This document shows, piece by piece, positions 1 to 10,118 of a DNA stretch of 64,000 nucleotides. Source of the stretch: Actinomycetota bacterium (lineage in GTDB: Bacteria; Actinomycetota; Actinomycetes; Actinomycetales; Dermatophilaceae); assembly GCA_020161815.1 (NCBI GenBank), contig JAIUOP010000005.1, forward strand, positions 1-64,000. Direction: 5' to 3'. Made by a program: the position numbers and the translations under genes. The notes beneath the pieces are model-generated. The model worked only from the letters and a program-made list of their open reading frames with translations. It was not told the DNA's origin and did no database searches. Each line of letters begins with the position of its first letter. The stretch's first letter is position 1.

Positions 1-114
1 AACCAGACCCGATACTCTTCACCTACGGAGTGCCTTCCGCTCAAGACTGCTTGTGACTTCGCAATCTCAAGTTTTCCTTGCCGGACAGGCACTTCCGTGC
101 ATTACCGCCCCGTG

Positions 115-1182
115 TCACCCCTCGACCAATGAAACGGCGAGGCTAGAGGGCCGCTCCACCAGGTTGTAGACGATGACGACGGCCACCGTCGTGGCTGCCA
201 CAGCGATCGTCAGCGCCGACAGGAACCCAGCGCCAGGATCCGATTGGTAGGTCGTCCGGAGCACGGTCCAGCCGACCACATCGTGGAACAGGTAGAGGGA
301 GTAGCTGGTCACGGCGACCAGCGTCAGGGCCCGAATCGGCCGAATCCTGGACCTGTTTGCCCACGTGATCCCGAAGATGACTGTGGCCATCAATGCGGAC
401 ACGGGATAGGAGTCTGCGGGCTGTAGGAACTGCGGGTAGATGCGCCACGTCGCATACATGAAGACTCCGGCTGCCAGCGCTCCGTGAATCATGAAGGTGC
501 GCACCGACAGGGCGCCCCTTTCCAGCAGAGCGAAGGTCACGCCGATCGAGAGAATGGGGATGTAGAGGAAGGAGACGGCGAAGGCCTGGAAGCCCGGGCC
601 GAAGGCAGCATTGAAATGAACGAAGAGCACGCTCAGGACCAAGAGCGTGAACGGGAGGTAAATCGAAAGGTGCTGTCGGTGGAGGAGTGGAAGGGTCACC
701 AGGACGAGTAGGTAAAAGGTGACCTCGATGACCAGGCTCCACGCCACGCCCACGAGTATCACTTGCGGGTGATGGAAGTAGTTCACGAGGAAGAAGTTGC
801 GCAGGATGTCGGCCGCCGTGGCCGTCAGGGGTTCCGAGGCCAACCAGCTTCGCATTGCGATGGACGTCACGGTTGCGACGATGAGCGGCGGGAAGATGCG
901 GAGGAATCGCCGTATCGCGAAAGTGCGCATGTCCTCGCGTGCACTGACCCCTGCGATGATGTAGCCGCTGATGAGGAAGAAGAGGCAAACCCCGAGGAAG
1001 CCACCCGATTGAGTGATGGCCAAGGGTTCGAAGACTTTCAGCTTGATGAACTGGGCAGGGTAGAAAGCGACCTTCAGCCACTCCGTGGCCTGCCCCACAA
1101 AGTGATCCCACAGCACGAGGAGCACGGCCATGGCCCTGATGATGTCGAGCCACCCGAATCGGGGGCGCGGCACCTCGCGCAT
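115..1182 (-). CDS. Acyltransferase-3 family membrane protein
   Basis: This 355-residue protein has the acyltransferase-3 (OafA/YrhL-type) layout. A short cytoplasmic N-terminus (FGWLDIIRAMAVLLVLWDHF) leads into about ten hydrophobic membrane segments. Family members move acetyl or other acyl groups onto cell-surface sugars or lipids; the acceptor cannot be read from the sequence. The start ATG has a good ribosome site (AAAGGGAC). It lies downstream of, and on the same strand as, the CotH-like gene, and a strong hairpin separates them. The gene is visibly poorer in GC than the rest of the window and contains no GTATGCCG word, which fits a horizontally acquired surface-modification locus. Family call is firm; substrate unknown. 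Confidence 0.85.
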   Translation of the reverse strand: MREVPRPRFGWLDIIRAMAVLLVLWDHFVGQATEWLKVAFYPAQFIKLKVFEPLAITQSGGFLGVCLFFLISGYIIAGVSAREDMRTFAIRRFLRIFPPLIVATVTSIAMRSWLASEPLTATAADILRNFFLVNYFHHPQVILVGVAWSLVIEVTFYLLVLVTLPLLHRQHLSIYLPFTLLVLSVLFVHFNAAFGPGFQAFAVSFLYIPILSIGVTFALLERGALSVRTFMIHGALAAGVFMYATWRIYPQFLQPADSYPVSALMATVIFGITWANRSRIRPIRALTLVAVTSYSLYLFHDVVGWTVLRTTYQSDPGAGFLSALTIAVAATTVAVVIVYNLVERPSSLAVSLVEG

Positions 1183-1218
1183 TCCTTGTCCCTTTCACCA
1201 ATTTCTTACGGTTCAGCA

Positions 1219-1266
1219 CTCAGTCAGCGGTGGCACTACCCATGGGTAGTGCCACCGCTGACTGAG
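1219..1266. terminator. Perfect 23-bp intergenic hairpin
   Basis: A 23-bp perfect inverted repeat with a 2-base loop, centred on CCCATGGG, lies just after the stop codon of the CotH-like gene (minus strand). There is no T-tract. It is probably the terminator of that gene, separating it from the acyltransferase gene. Confidence 0.6.
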
Positions 1267-1279
1267 CGAGCGTGGAGGA

Positions 1280-4024
1280 CTACTTCAAGTAGTAGCCCGC
1301 GACGTCGGCGACGACGTTCGTCTGGCCGGCGCTCATGTTGTAGATGTCCACGGCTCCGGTTGTCCCGATCTTGACGGTAGCCAGGTTAGCCACCACCTGC
1401 CACCGGTCGAAGTTGACACTCGAGGCGGAGGGGCGTGGGCTTCCGTCCGGCCAGGTGGTGAGATAGCCCGCCTGGATCGCATTCGCGACGGTGAGGTTCA
1501 TGACCACGGCACCAGCCGTCGTCCCGCTGACACCGCCTGCCCCGGCCACCTTCAGGGGAAGAACCTCGTAGTTGTTCAGCATCCGAGCGGTTCCGGCCTT
1601 GAAATCGCCCTTGGGCATGCCGACGCCGGTCCGGGTGTCGAGGATGCGTGCTGGGGCCAATGGCACGAACATTCCAGGCTGCGACGCAGTGCCGGGCATG
1701 TAGTAGCCGTTGACATCCGCAATCAGATCCACGGTCCCGTTCGAGGTGTTGAGGAGGGTGACCTTCCCGTTCGTTCCGAGCTTGATGGTGACCGCATTGG
1801 GCGTGGCACCACCGGCGAGGAAGTTGATGTTCGACGCATTCGGCACGGGGGTCACCCCTGCCGGATAGGCAGTCAGGAAGCCCGGAGCGGCGGCGTTGGC
1901 AACCGTGACATTGAGCGCCACTGCGCCAGCATCGGCCGGGACGCCGCCGGCGCCACCGACGGTGAGGTCGATGCTGCCGTTCGCCGGGACGGTGACCTGC
2001 GGTGCACCAATGCCCGAGCGAGTGTCGAGGATTCGCGCAGGGTCAAGTGCGACGAAACCGCCGGGTGCCGTGACGCTACCGTCCATGAAATAACCCGCAA
2101 GGTCGGCGATCAGGTTGGTGGTGCCGCCCACGGAGTTCTTGAGGTCGATCTTGCCGTTGGCCCCGACCTTCACCGTCACCTGATTGGGAACGACCTGCCC
2201 AGGTGCAAAGTTGAGGTTCGACGCATCCGGCGCAGGCGTGCCGTCCGGGTACGCGGTGATGAAGCCCTGGTGGGTCGGGTTCGCGACCGTCACGTTGAGG
2301 ACGACCGAGGACACACCGCTTGCCGGCACTCCACCGCGACCAGTGATCTGCAGAGGCAGCGCTGCGCCGGACGAGACCACACTCTTGGGCGCGCCGTTCC
2401 CAGTACGGGTGTCGAGCAGGCGACACGGAGTGACGGCATTGAAGGCGCCAGGTGTCGCGATGGGTGCGGACGATGACGTTGCCGTGCAGTCAGAGGCGTT
2501 GGCTGCGACGCCGGGTGCATAAATCGAGTTGAGGAATGCAGCCCGTTGGGTCATGTAGCTCCTCAGTCTGCCAATCTCACCGGCCCACGTGCTGCTGAAC
2601 TTGTCCCTGAAGGGCGGGAACAGCTTGTTCCGTCCGAGGATGGCGTACTTGGCGAAGTTCTTGCTCGCCGACTGAGCGGCCAGCATCTGGTACTGCGAGA
2701 GCTTGCCCGAGGCCTCGTCGACGGGCAGCTTGAGCTGCTTGACGTAGAGATCCTTCGCGGCGTTCTCGAAACCGCTCATCCGGAAGAGCCGCGCAAAGTA
2801 GTCATTGCTCGCCGTCGTGCCGGCCGGCCGGTACGTCAGGATGTTGCGGGTGTACAGAATGTTGGGGTTACCGCCCAAGGCATCCGAGCTGTAGTTGCCC
2901 AGCGAGGAGTCAAAGTCCCAGGCCGGCCCGGCGTGGAAGACGTCGTTGATGCCGTCCTTGTAGAAGTAGATGCTGGACTTGGCAATCTCAGGATTCTCCG
3001 TGAACTCCTGGAGGAAGTAGAACTTGATCCACGACGGGACGTCGAGATAGAGACTGATCTGGCTCCAGTCGGGATTGGAGGCATAGAGCAGGGACTCGAA
3101 CCAGTTGATCTTTTGCTTGAAGTCATCCCAGCCGGCTTGGACGTCGGTCGGCAGCATCACGTTTCCGTTGGCGTCCGGGTCAGGGATATTGCCCTTGTAG
3201 GCGTCCTTGAGCACGAAGTGGCTTCCGCGCGGACTCGTGTAGACCAGCTGCGAGGGCTCGGTCGAGTAGTAGTTGTTGTCGAGCTCGACGAGGACGCCAC
3301 TTGGGTTGGTGATGTCGACGCGGGTCCCTCCCTCCTGCACCTTCTCGGCCAAGAGATAGTTGCCGAGGTACTGGCCGTTGACGACCAGGTCGACGAACCG
3401 TGACTGCGACGTGTAGGCCAGCCCGAACTCCGCGGCGAGGTCGAAGGCGACCTTGTTGCGCATGAGGGAGCCGTCGGCGTGGTTTGCGAGGAGGATCCAG
3501 GTCTTGGCCGAGCCCATGCCCAAGATGTCGCGCTTGGCGGAGAGCTTGAACTGGAAAGCGCGTTTGTCGACCTGAGCCTGCGTGAAGCTAGCGGTGCCGC
3601 CGCTCTCATTGCTCACCCAGCCCGCCATCTCCGGCCGCCACAGGTTGGGAAGCGTCTTCCACGTGTAGTTGCCCCGGCCGCGGATTTCACCACAGGCGAA
3701 CGGGTCAGCGGTGCAGTCCGGTGCGTCTGCAAAGCTGTTCGCTGGATTCGCCGGGTCGACGACCTCGAACTTGGCGCTGCCGGCGATCGTGTGGCTCCCG
3801 CTGCCCAGGACATTGCTCCACGCGGCGCTGGGGGAGACGATGTTGGCGGGCGGATTGGTGACATTGGTGCGGTAGTAGTTGCCGGTCAGGTCGACGTAGA
3901 CCGTTGGGATGTCCGTCTGCGAACCTCGCGCCGCCATGGCCCCAGGGGCTGTGACGAGGAGACTGGTCGCCACCATCGCGATGGTGGCCAGGAGGACGGT
4001 TGCCCTCCGAGTCAGCTTCTGCAT
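1280..4024 (-). CDS. Secreted CotH-kinase-like protein with three LDTR repeats
   Basis: The product has 914 residues. The N-terminus (MQKLTRRATVLLATIAMVAT, then an AxA site near residue 32) is a Sec signal peptide, so the protein is exported. Residues about 90-480 match the CotH kinase-like fold: KRAFQFKLSAKRDILGMG, NGQYLGNYLLAEKV, and AWDFDSSLGN near residue 365. Three tandem repeats of about 130 residues follow. Each starts near CR/ARxLDTRxG (residues about 535, 665 and 792) and ends in ADxAGYY/F, a module common in actinobacterial cell-surface proteins. I chose the ATG at 4024 over an upstream in-frame start because it directly precedes the signal peptide and has GAGAGG upstream. CotH proteins of Bacillus spores phosphorylate coat proteins; a target here is unknown. 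Base composition differs from the core genes. Confidence 0.75.
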   Translation of the reverse strand: MQKLTRRATVLLATIAMVATSLLVTAPGAMAARGSQTDIPTVYVDLTGNYYRTNVTNPPANIVSPSAAWSNVLGSGSHTIAGSAKFEVVDPANPANSFADAPDCTADPFACGEIRGRGNYTWKTLPNLWRPEMAGWVSNESGGTASFTQAQVDKRAFQFKLSAKRDILGMGSAKTWILLANHADGSLMRNKVAFDLAAEFGLAYTSQSRFVDLVVNGQYLGNYLLAEKVQEGGTRVDITNPSGVLVELDNNYYSTEPSQLVYTSPRGSHFVLKDAYKGNIPDPDANGNVMLPTDVQAGWDDFKQKINWFESLLYASNPDWSQISLYLDVPSWIKFYFLQEFTENPEIAKSSIYFYKDGINDVFHAGPAWDFDSSLGNYSSDALGGNPNILYTRNILTYRPAGTTASNDYFARLFRMSGFENAAKDLYVKQLKLPVDEASGKLSQYQMLAAQSASKNFAKYAILGRNKLFPPFRDKFSSTWAGEIGRLRSYMTQRAAFLNSIYAPGVAANASDCTATSSSAPIATPGAFNAVTPCRLLDTRTGNGAPKSVVSSGAALPLQITGRGGVPASGVSSVVLNVTVANPTHQGFITAYPDGTPAPDASNLNFAPGQVVPNQVTVKVGANGKIDLKNSVGGTTNLIADLAGYFMDGSVTAPGGFVALDPARILDTRSGIGAPQVTVPANGSIDLTVGGAGGVPADAGAVALNVTVANAAAPGFLTAYPAGVTPVPNASNINFLAGGATPNAVTIKLGTNGKVTLLNTSNGTVDLIADVNGYYMPGTASQPGMFVPLAPARILDTRTGVGMPKGDFKAGTARMLNNYEVLPLKVAGAGGVSGTTAGAVVMNLTVANAIQAGYLTTWPDGSPRPSASSVNFDRWQVVANLATVKIGTTGAVDIYNMSAGQTNVVADVAGYYLK

Positions 4025-4272
4025 GGAAACCTCTCGAATCGATCCGTTGCCAGTGAGCGGATCAAAACGGTTCCGCACGTGGCCACACCTCGGTCCCACG
4101 AACGGGCCCGAAACGCTCGAAGAGTACCCGTGAGCGTCGGCCCGCGACAGGGCGTTGGGCTTTTCGAGACATGAACAGTTGGAGTCGGCGTCTCAGGTTT
4201 ACGGTGGGTGGGCGGTGTGCGACCCCGGAACACGGGCGTGCGAGGCGGCGGGAGGCGCACGAGCCCACCACC

Positions 4273-4278
4273 TAGACT
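4273..4278 (+). promoter_or_regulatory. Putative -10 (TAGACT) for leaderless gatC
   Basis: TAGACT ends 7 bases before the gatC ATG and there is no Shine-Dalgarno sequence. This spacing would put the transcript start at or next to the start codon. Confidence 0.5.
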
Positions 4279-4285
4279 TCTACGC

Positions 4286-4582
4286 ATGGCTGAACTCACC
4301 CGCGCCGACGTCGAGCACCTGTCCCGGCTCGCACGCATCGATCTTTCGGACGTGGAGCTGGACCGCATGGTCGGCGAGCTCGGCGTGATCCTGGAGTCGG
4401 TCGCCACCGTCCAGCAGGCGCCCACCGATGGCGTTGAGGCCATGTCTCACCCCCTGCCGCTGGCCAATGTGGCCCGACCCGACGAGGTCCGGGCCTCGCT
4501 GACCCCGCAGGAGGCGCTCTCGGGCGCCCCGGAGGTCGACGAGCAGCGCTTCTCGGTGCCGCGCATCCTCGACCAGGACTGA
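4286..4582 (+). CDS. gatC: Asp/Glu-tRNA amidotransferase subunit C
   Basis: This 98-residue protein (MAELTRADVEHLSRLARIDL...) has the standard GatC length and N-terminal motif. GatC wraps around GatA and stabilises the GatCAB complex, which amidates Glu-tRNA(Gln), and often Asp-tRNA(Asn), in the cytoplasm. A longer upstream reading frame exists, but the ATG at 4286 matches the family start and sits just after a -10-like TAGACT. gatA and gatB follow on the same strand, so this is the first gene of a gatCAB operon. tRNA-Gln and a GluRS gene lie about 45 kb to the right. Confidence 0.95.
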   Translation: MAELTRADVEHLSRLARIDLSDVELDRMVGELGVILESVATVQQAPTDGVEAMSHPLPLANVARPDEVRASLTPQEALSGAPEVDEQRFSVPRILDQD

Positions 4583-4663
4583 CGCGCCCGGCCCACCCGC
4601 CCCCCGGACCCCATACTCCCCACCCGTCCGTGGCGCCGACCGCGCCCGACCCCAAGGACCGAC

Positions 4664-6172
4664 ATGCCACTCATCCGCTCCAGCGCGGCCGAGCTCGCCA
4701 ACCTCATGGCCACCGGTGAGGCCTCGTCCGTCGAGATCACCCGGGCCAGCCTCGACCGCATCGCCGAGGTCGACGGTGAGGTGCACGCCTTTCTCCACGT
4801 CGACGCCGAGGGCGCCCTCGCGCAGGCGGCCGAGGTGGACCGGCGTCGCGCAGCGGGGGAGGAGCTGCACGCACTCGCCGGTGTGCCGATCGCGGTCAAG
4901 GACGTCGTCGTGACGCGTGGGCTACCGACCACAGCCGGAAGCAGGATCCTCGAGGGCTGGGTCCCGCCCTATGACGCCACCCTCGTGACGCGCCTGCGCG
5001 AGGCCGGGTTGCCGATCCTCGGCAAGACCAACATGGACGAGTTCGCCATGGGCTCCTCGACCGAGCACTCGGCCTACGGCCCGACGCGCAACCCGTGGGA
5101 CCTCGGTCGGATCCCCGGTGGCTCGGGCGGCGGATCGGCCGCCTGCCTTGCGGCCTATGAGGCCCCGCTCGCGATCGGCACCGACACCGGTGGCTCGATC
5201 CGCCAGCCCGCCTCGGTGACGGGCACCGTGGGCGCCAAGCCGACCTACGGCGGGGTGTCGCGCTACGGACTCATCGCCATGGCCTCCTCGCTCGACCAGG
5301 CCGGGCCCTGCACGCGCACCGTCCTGGACGCCGCGCTGCTGCACAGCCTCATCGGCGGCCACGACCGGATGGACTCGACCTCGCTCGACGCACCGGTCCC
5401 TCCGGTCGTCGAGGCCGCCAACCGCGCCGACGTGTCGGGGATGCGGATCGGCATCGTCAAGGAGCTGACCGGCGAGGGCTTCCAGCCCGGTGTGCAGAAG
5501 CGCTTCGAGGAGGCTGTCCAGCACCTCGTCGACGCGGGCGCCGAGATCGTCCAGGTGTCGTGCCCCTCCTTCCGGTATGCCCTCGCGGCCTACTACCTCG
5601 TCATGCCGAGTGAGGTCAGCTCCAACCTGGCCAAGTTCGACGCGATGCGCTACGGCCTCCGGGTCCTCCCGGAGGGCATCGACGACCCCAGCGCCGAGCA
5701 GGTCATGGCGGCCACGCGGGACGCCGGATTCGGCGACGAGGTCAAGCGCCGCATCATCCTGGGCACCTATGCCCTCTCCTCGGGCTACTACGACGCCTAC
5801 TACGGCTCGGCCCAGAAGGTCCGCACCCTCATCGCCGACGACTTCGCCCGCGCCTTCGAGGTCGCGGACGTCCTCGTCTCGCCGACGTCGCCGACGACCG
5901 CCTTCCCCTTCGGCGACAAGATGTCCGACCCGCTCTCGATGTACATGCAGGACATCGCGACCATCCCCGCCAACCTCGCCGGTGTGCCCGGCCTGTCCCT
6001 GCCGAGCGGTCTCGCCGACGAGGACGGCCTGCCGGCCGGCTTCCAGATCCTGGCCCCGGCCATGAAGGACGAGCGGATGTATGCCGTCGGCTCGGCCCTG
6101 GAGAAGCGCCTCCACGCCGCCTGGGGTGGCCCGCTCCTCGCGCGCGTCCCGTCGTTGGTCAAGGAGGCCTGA
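4664..6172 (+). CDS. gatA: Asp/Glu-tRNA amidotransferase subunit A
   Basis: 502 residues of the amidase signature family. The Lys-Ser-Ser triad is visible: Lys near residue 77 ([11 protein letters not shown]), the cis-Ser in GGSGGGSAA near residue 153, and the nucleophilic Ser in [12 protein letters not shown] near residue 177. GatA releases ammonia from glutamine and passes it to GatB. The gene lies 81 bases after gatC and its stop is 2 bases before the gatB start, so translation is probably coupled. Length and motifs are normal. Confidence 0.97.
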   Translation: MPLIRSSAAELANLMATGEASSVEITRASLDRIAEVDGEVHAFLHVDAEGALAQAAEVDRRRAAGEELHALAGVPIAVKDVVVTRGLPTTAGSRILEGWVPPYDATLVTRLREAGLPILGKTNMDEFAMGSSTEHSAYGPTRNPWDLGRIPGGSGGGSAACLAAYEAPLAIGTDTGGSIRQPASVTGTVGAKPTYGGVSRYGLIAMASSLDQAGPCTRTVLDAALLHSLIGGHDRMDSTSLDAPVPPVVEAANRADVSGMRIGIVKELTGEGFQPGVQKRFEEAVQHLVDAGAEIVQVSCPSFRYALAAYYLVMPSEVSSNLAKFDAMRYGLRVLPEGIDDPSAEQVMAATRDAGFGDEVKRRIILGTYALSSGYYDAYYGSAQKVRTLIADDFARAFEVADVLVSPTSPTTAFPFGDKMSDPLSMYMQDIATIPANLAGVPGLSLPSGLADEDGLPAGFQILAPAMKDERMYAVGSALEKRLHAAWGGPLLARVPSLVKEA

Positions 6173-6174
6173 GC

Positions 6175-7704
6175 ATGAGCACGAGCACCACGGACGCCCT
6201 CATGGGCTACGACGAGGTCATCGAGCGGTTCGATCCGGTCATGGGCCTGGAGGTCCACGTCGAGCTCGGCACGGCGACCAAGATGTTCTGCGGCTGCGCC
6301 ACGACCTTCGGCGCCGAGCCCAACACGCAGGTGTGCCCGGTCTGCCTGGGCCTGCCCGGTGCCCTGCCCGTCGTCAACGCGGTCGGGGTCGAGTCCGCGA
6401 TCCGCATCGGCCTGGCGCTCAACTGCCAGATCGCCGAGTGGTGTCGCTTCGCCCGGAAGAACTACTTCTACCCGGACATGCCCAAGAACTTCCAGACCAG
6501 CCAGTACGACGAGCCGATCGCCTTCAACGGCTTCCTCGACGTCGAGCTGTCCGACGGGAGCACCTATCGCGTCGAGATCGAGCGGGCGCACATGGAGGAG
6601 GACACCGGCAAGTCCCTCCATGTCGGCGGCGCCACCGGTCGCATCCACGGCGCCACGCACTCGCTGGTCGACTACAACCGCGCCGGGATCCCGCTCATCG
6701 AGATCGTCACCAAGCCGATGGTGGGGGCGGGGGAGCGGGCCCCGGAGATCGCCCGTGCCTATGTCGCCACGTTGCGCGACCTGCTCAAGGGCCTGGGCGT
6801 CTCCGACGTGAAGATGGAGCAGGGCTCGATGCGCTGCGACGTCAACCTCTCCCTCATGGCCAAGGGCGCCGAGGCCTTCGGCACCCGCAGCGAGACCAAG
6901 AACGTCAACTCGCTGCGCTCGGTCGAGCGGGCCGTCCGCTACGAGATGTGCCGTCATGGCGCCCTCCTGGCCGCGGGCGAGAAGGTCGTGCAGGAGACGC
7001 GGCACTGGCACGAGGACACCGGCATGACGACGGCCGGGCGCGAGAAGTCCGACGCCGAGGACTACCGCTACTTCCCCGAGCCCGACCTCGTGCCCGTCGC
7101 CCCGAGCCGCGAATGGGTGGAGGAGCTGCGGGCTGCCCTGCCCGAGCCGCCGGCCCAGCGACGCAAGCGGCTCCAGACGGCATACGGCTTCTCCGACCTG
7201 GAGATGCGCGACGTCCTCAACGCCGGGCTGCTCGACCTCATCGAGGAGACGGTGGCCGCCGGCGGAAGCCCCGCCGCCGCCCGCAAGTGGTGGTCCGGCG
7301 AGATCGCCCGGCGGGCGAGCGCGCAGGGCCAGGACGTGCCCACGTATGCCGCGGGGCTGGGTCTGTCTCCCGCTGCGGTGGTCGAGCTGGAGGGCATGGT
7401 CACCAGCGGCCGGCTCAACGACGCGATGGCCCGCCAGGCCTGGGAGGGCGTGCTCGACGGTGAGGGCACGCCGACGCAGGTCGCCGACGCCCGTGGGCTC
7501 CAGCTCAACCAGGACACTGGCGCCCTCGAGGCGGCCGTCGACGAGGTCATCGCGGCCAACCCGGATGTCGCGGACAAGATCCGCGACGGCAAGGTCCAGG
7601 CCGTCGGCGCGCTCATCGGTCAGGTCATGAAGGCGATGAAGGGCCAGGGCGATGCCGCTGCGGCGCGTGCCCTGATCCTCGAGCGGCTGGGCCAGCCTTC
7701 CTGA
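6175..7704 (+). CDS. gatB: Asp/Glu-tRNA amidotransferase subunit B
   Basis: 509 residues. The kinase/transamidase domain starts at [19 protein letters not shown]. The zinc-site cysteines are seen in CGCATTF and CPVCLGLPG (residues about 39-57), and a YqeY-like tail domain occupies the last 150 residues. GatB phosphorylates the misacylated Glu (or Asp) on the tRNA and then amidates it with ammonia from GatA. It is the last gene of the gatCAB operon. A long imperfect hairpin directly after the stop codon probably terminates the transcript. Confidence 0.97.
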   Translation: MSTSTTDALMGYDEVIERFDPVMGLEVHVELGTATKMFCGCATTFGAEPNTQVCPVCLGLPGALPVVNAVGVESAIRIGLALNCQIAEWCRFARKNYFYPDMPKNFQTSQYDEPIAFNGFLDVELSDGSTYRVEIERAHMEEDTGKSLHVGGATGRIHGATHSLVDYNRAGIPLIEIVTKPMVGAGERAPEIARAYVATLRDLLKGLGVSDVKMEQGSMRCDVNLSLMAKGAEAFGTRSETKNVNSLRSVERAVRYEMCRHGALLAAGEKVVQETRHWHEDTGMTTAGREKSDAEDYRYFPEPDLVPVAPSREWVEELRAALPEPPAQRRKRLQTAYGFSDLEMRDVLNAGLLDLIEETVAAGGSPAAARKWWSGEIARRASAQGQDVPTYAAGLGLSPAAVVELEGMVTSGRLNDAMARQAWEGVLDGEGTPTQVADARGLQLNQDTGALEAAVDEVIAANPDVADKIRDGKVQAVGALIGQVMKAMKGQGDAAAARALILERLGQPS

Positions 7705-7707
7705 CGT

Positions 7708-7785
7708 GGTTGTTATCCCCTGCCGCGGTTGTTGTCTCCGGGGGTAACAACCGCGGCACGGGGTAACAACCGCGGGGGACGTGCG
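7708..7785. terminator. Long hairpin built from GGTTGTTACCCC repeats
   Basis: Right after the gatB stop there is an imperfect inverted repeat of about 26 bp (arms about 7708-7733 and 7747-7772). It is made of repeated GGTTGTT.CCCC / AACAACCGCGG units, with a further partial copy after it. It probably ends gatCAB transcription before the ahpC promoter. Confidence 0.5.
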
Positions 7786-7851
7786 CAGGCGGGCTCTGGC
7801 GTGCTAGATTGGAATCACTCCAGAAAACCGACCGAAGGAGCAGTTCCCTCC

Positions 7852-8415
7852 ATGGCCCTCATCAACACCCCGATCAAGCCGTTCACGGCCCAGGCGTTCC
7901 ACAACGGCGAGTACGTCGAGGTCACCGAGAAGGACGTCCTCGGCAAGTGGGCGATCTTCTTCTTCTACCCCGCGGACTTCACCTTCGTCTGCCCGACCGA
8001 GCTCGGCGACCTCGCCGACCAGTACGACGAGCTGCAGAAGCTCGGCGTCGAGGTCTACTCCGTGTCCACCGACACCCACCACGTCCACGCGGCGTGGCAC
8101 AAGGAGTCCGAGACCGTCGGGAAGATCAAGTACTTCATGCTCGGCGACCCGGCCGGCGTCATCACGAACAACTTCGAGAACATGCGCGAGGGCCAGGGCC
8201 TGGCCGACCGCGCGACCTTCGTCATCGACCCCGACGGCATCATCCAGGTCATGGAGGTCACCTGCGAGGGCGTCGGCCGCAACGCCGCCGAGCTCGTCCG
8301 CAAGGTCAAGGCCGCGCAGTACGTCCGCAACCACCCGGGTGAGGTCTGCCCGGCCAAGTGGGAAGAGGGCGCAGACACCCTCAAGCCGTCCATCGACCTC
8401 GTCGGCAAGATCTGA
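7852..8415 (+). CDS. ahpC: Alkyl hydroperoxide reductase, peroxiredoxin subunit
   Basis: 187 residues, the same length as the enterobacterial AhpC. The peroxidatic Cys is in FTFVCPTEL (near residue 47) and the resolving Cys in GEVCPAKW (near 166), so this is a typical 2-Cys peroxiredoxin that reduces peroxides in the cytoplasm. The ATG at 7852 has GAAGGAG upstream. TAGATT at 7805-7810 is a candidate -10, giving a leader of about 35-40 bases. ahpF, its reductase, starts 11 bases downstream. The AhpC/AhpF pairing differs from the AhpC/AhpD pairing of mycobacteria. Confidence 0.97.
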   Translation: MALINTPIKPFTAQAFHNGEYVEVTEKDVLGKWAIFFFYPADFTFVCPTELGDLADQYDELQKLGVEVYSVSTDTHHVHAAWHKESETVGKIKYFMLGDPAGVITNNFENMREGQGLADRATFVIDPDGIIQVMEVTCEGVGRNAAELVRKVKAAQYVRNHPGEVCPAKWEEGADTLKPSIDLVGKI

Positions 8416-8426
8416 CGGAGAGCACC

Positions 8427-10037
8427 ATGTTGGATCCCGCCCTCTCCGAACAGCTCAAGGGTTTCCTGACCAACGTCCGGCAGCCGATCGAGCTCGTCAG
8501 CGCGCTCGACGACTCCCCGAAGTCCCAGGAGCTCGCCGAGCTGCTCGACGAGATCGCCGGGCTCTCCACGCAGGTCACGCATGTTCGTGACGATTCGGAC
8601 GGGGGCGACGACACGGTCCACGTGCGTCGCCCCTCGTTCCGGATCGTGCGGGCCGGCACCGACGTGCACGTGACCTTCGCCGGCATCCCGCTCGGCCACG
8701 AGTTCACCTCGCTCGTCCTCGCCCTCCTCCACGTCGGCGGGCACCCGCCGAAGGTCGACGAGGACACCGCCGCCCAGGTCAAGGCGCTCACCAAGGACCT
8801 GCACTTCGAGACCTACATGTCCCTGTCGTGCCAGAACTGCCCCGACGTCGTGCAGGCGCTCAACATCATGAGCGTGCTCAACCCCGAGCACATCTCGCAC
8901 GTCGCCATCGAGGGCGGGGTCTTCCAGGACGAGGTCGCCGAGAAGGGCATCCAGGCCGTCCCCACGGTCTACCTCAACGGTGAGCTCTTCGACTCCGGCC
9001 GGATGAGCCTCGAGCAGATCCTCGGCCGGGTCGACGAGGGCGCCGACGCCAAGGCCGCGGCCAAGGTCGACGCCATGGAGCCCTTCGAGACGCTCATCGT
9101 CGGCGGCGGCCCCGCCGGCGCGAGCGCGGCGATCTACCTCGCCCGCAAGGGCCTGCGCACCGGTGTCGTCGCCGAGCGCTTCGGCGGCCAGCTCAACGAC
9201 ACCATGTCGATCGAGAACTACCCGAGCGTCGCCCACACCGAGGGGCCGCGGATGGCCGCCGACCTCGAGCAGCACGTGCGCAGCTACGGCGTCGAGGTCG
9301 TCCTCGGCCAGCATGCGGCCCGGCTCGTCCCCGCCGAGCAGCCCGGCGGCCTGCACACCGTCGAGCTCGCGTCGGGCGCCAGCCTGCAGGCACGCACCGT
9401 CGTCGTCGCCACCGGCGCCCGTTGGCGCACCATGGGGTGCGCCGGTGAGGAGGACTACCGCAACAAGGGCGTCACCTTCTGCCCGCACTGTGACGGGCCG
9501 CTCTTCAAGGGCAAGCGCGTCGCGGTCATCGGCGGCGGCAACTCCGGTGTCGAGGCCGCCATCGACCTGGCCGGCGTCGTCGGCCACGTCACGGTCCTCG
9601 AGTTCCTCGACACCATGCGGGCCGACGACATCCTCCAGGACAAGCTGCGCTCGCTGCCCAATGTCGACATCGCGCTCGGCCGCCGCACGACCGAGGTCGT
9701 CGGCGACGGCACCAAGGTGACTGGCCTGCGCCACGAGCCCCGGGAGGGCGGCGACGCCACGACGACCGAGCTCGATGGCGTCTTCGTCCAGATCGGCCTG
9801 CTGCCCAACACCGAGTGGGTCAAGGGCGTCCTCGAGGTCAGCGACCGCGGCGAGATCGTCGTCGACGCGCGCGGTGGGACGAGCATCCCGGGGGTCTTCG
9901 CCGCCGGGGACTGCACCACCGTCCCCTACAAGCAGATCACCATCGCGAGCGGGGCGGGCGCGACGGCCGCGCTGTCGGCGTTCGACCACCTCATCCGGAC
10001 TCCGGTCCCGGCGAAGGAGGCGGTCGCCGCGGGCTGA
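8427..10037 (+). CDS. ahpF: Alkyl hydroperoxide reductase, flavoprotein subunit F
   Basis: 536 residues. The N-terminal double thioredoxin-like domain has CxxC in [10 protein letters not shown] (near residue 134). FAD binds at [10 protein letters not shown] (near 226), the redox-active pair is in FCPHCDGP (near 351), and NAD(P)H binds at [10 protein letters not shown] (near 368). AhpF moves electrons from NADH to AhpC. The ATG at 8427, 11 bases after ahpC, matches the family N-terminus; the frame is open further upstream only inside ahpC. The two genes form an operon that ends at the hairpin at 10064-10098. Confidence 0.97.
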   Translation: MLDPALSEQLKGFLTNVRQPIELVSALDDSPKSQELAELLDEIAGLSTQVTHVRDDSDGGDDTVHVRRPSFRIVRAGTDVHVTFAGIPLGHEFTSLVLALLHVGGHPPKVDEDTAAQVKALTKDLHFETYMSLSCQNCPDVVQALNIMSVLNPEHISHVAIEGGVFQDEVAEKGIQAVPTVYLNGELFDSGRMSLEQILGRVDEGADAKAAAKVDAMEPFETLIVGGGPAGASAAIYLARKGLRTGVVAERFGGQLNDTMSIENYPSVAHTEGPRMAADLEQHVRSYGVEVVLGQHAARLVPAEQPGGLHTVELASGASLQARTVVVATGARWRTMGCAGEEDYRNKGVTFCPHCDGPLFKGKRVAVIGGGNSGVEAAIDLAGVVGHVTVLEFLDTMRADDILQDKLRSLPNVDIALGRRTTEVVGDGTKVTGLRHEPREGGDATTTELDGVFVQIGLLPNTEWVKGVLEVSDRGEIVVDARGGTSIPGVFAAGDCTTVPYKQITIASGAGATAALSAFDHLIRTPVPAKEAVAAG

Positions 10038-10043
10038 GCCCCA

Positions 10044-10108
10044 CGGCATACGCACCGATGCGACGAAGGGCCCGGACCGTGGTGGTCCGGGCCCTTCGCC
10101 GTATGCCG
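10044..10108. terminator. Bidirectional terminator hairpin with GTATGCCG outer arms
   Basis: A perfect 15-bp stem (arms 10064-10078 and 10084-10098, loop of 5) separates convergent ahpF and the DUF937 gene. Outside it, CGGCATACG (10044) and CGTATGCCG (10100) form a second pair of inverted arms. No T-tract is present on either side. Confidence 0.7.
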
Positions 10109-10118
10109 TGTGCCCGCC

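Noticed and set aside
8055..10055. Long antisense frame of 666 codons opposite ahpF
   Set aside because: No family motif; ahpF on the plus strand has complete redox and cofactor motifs.
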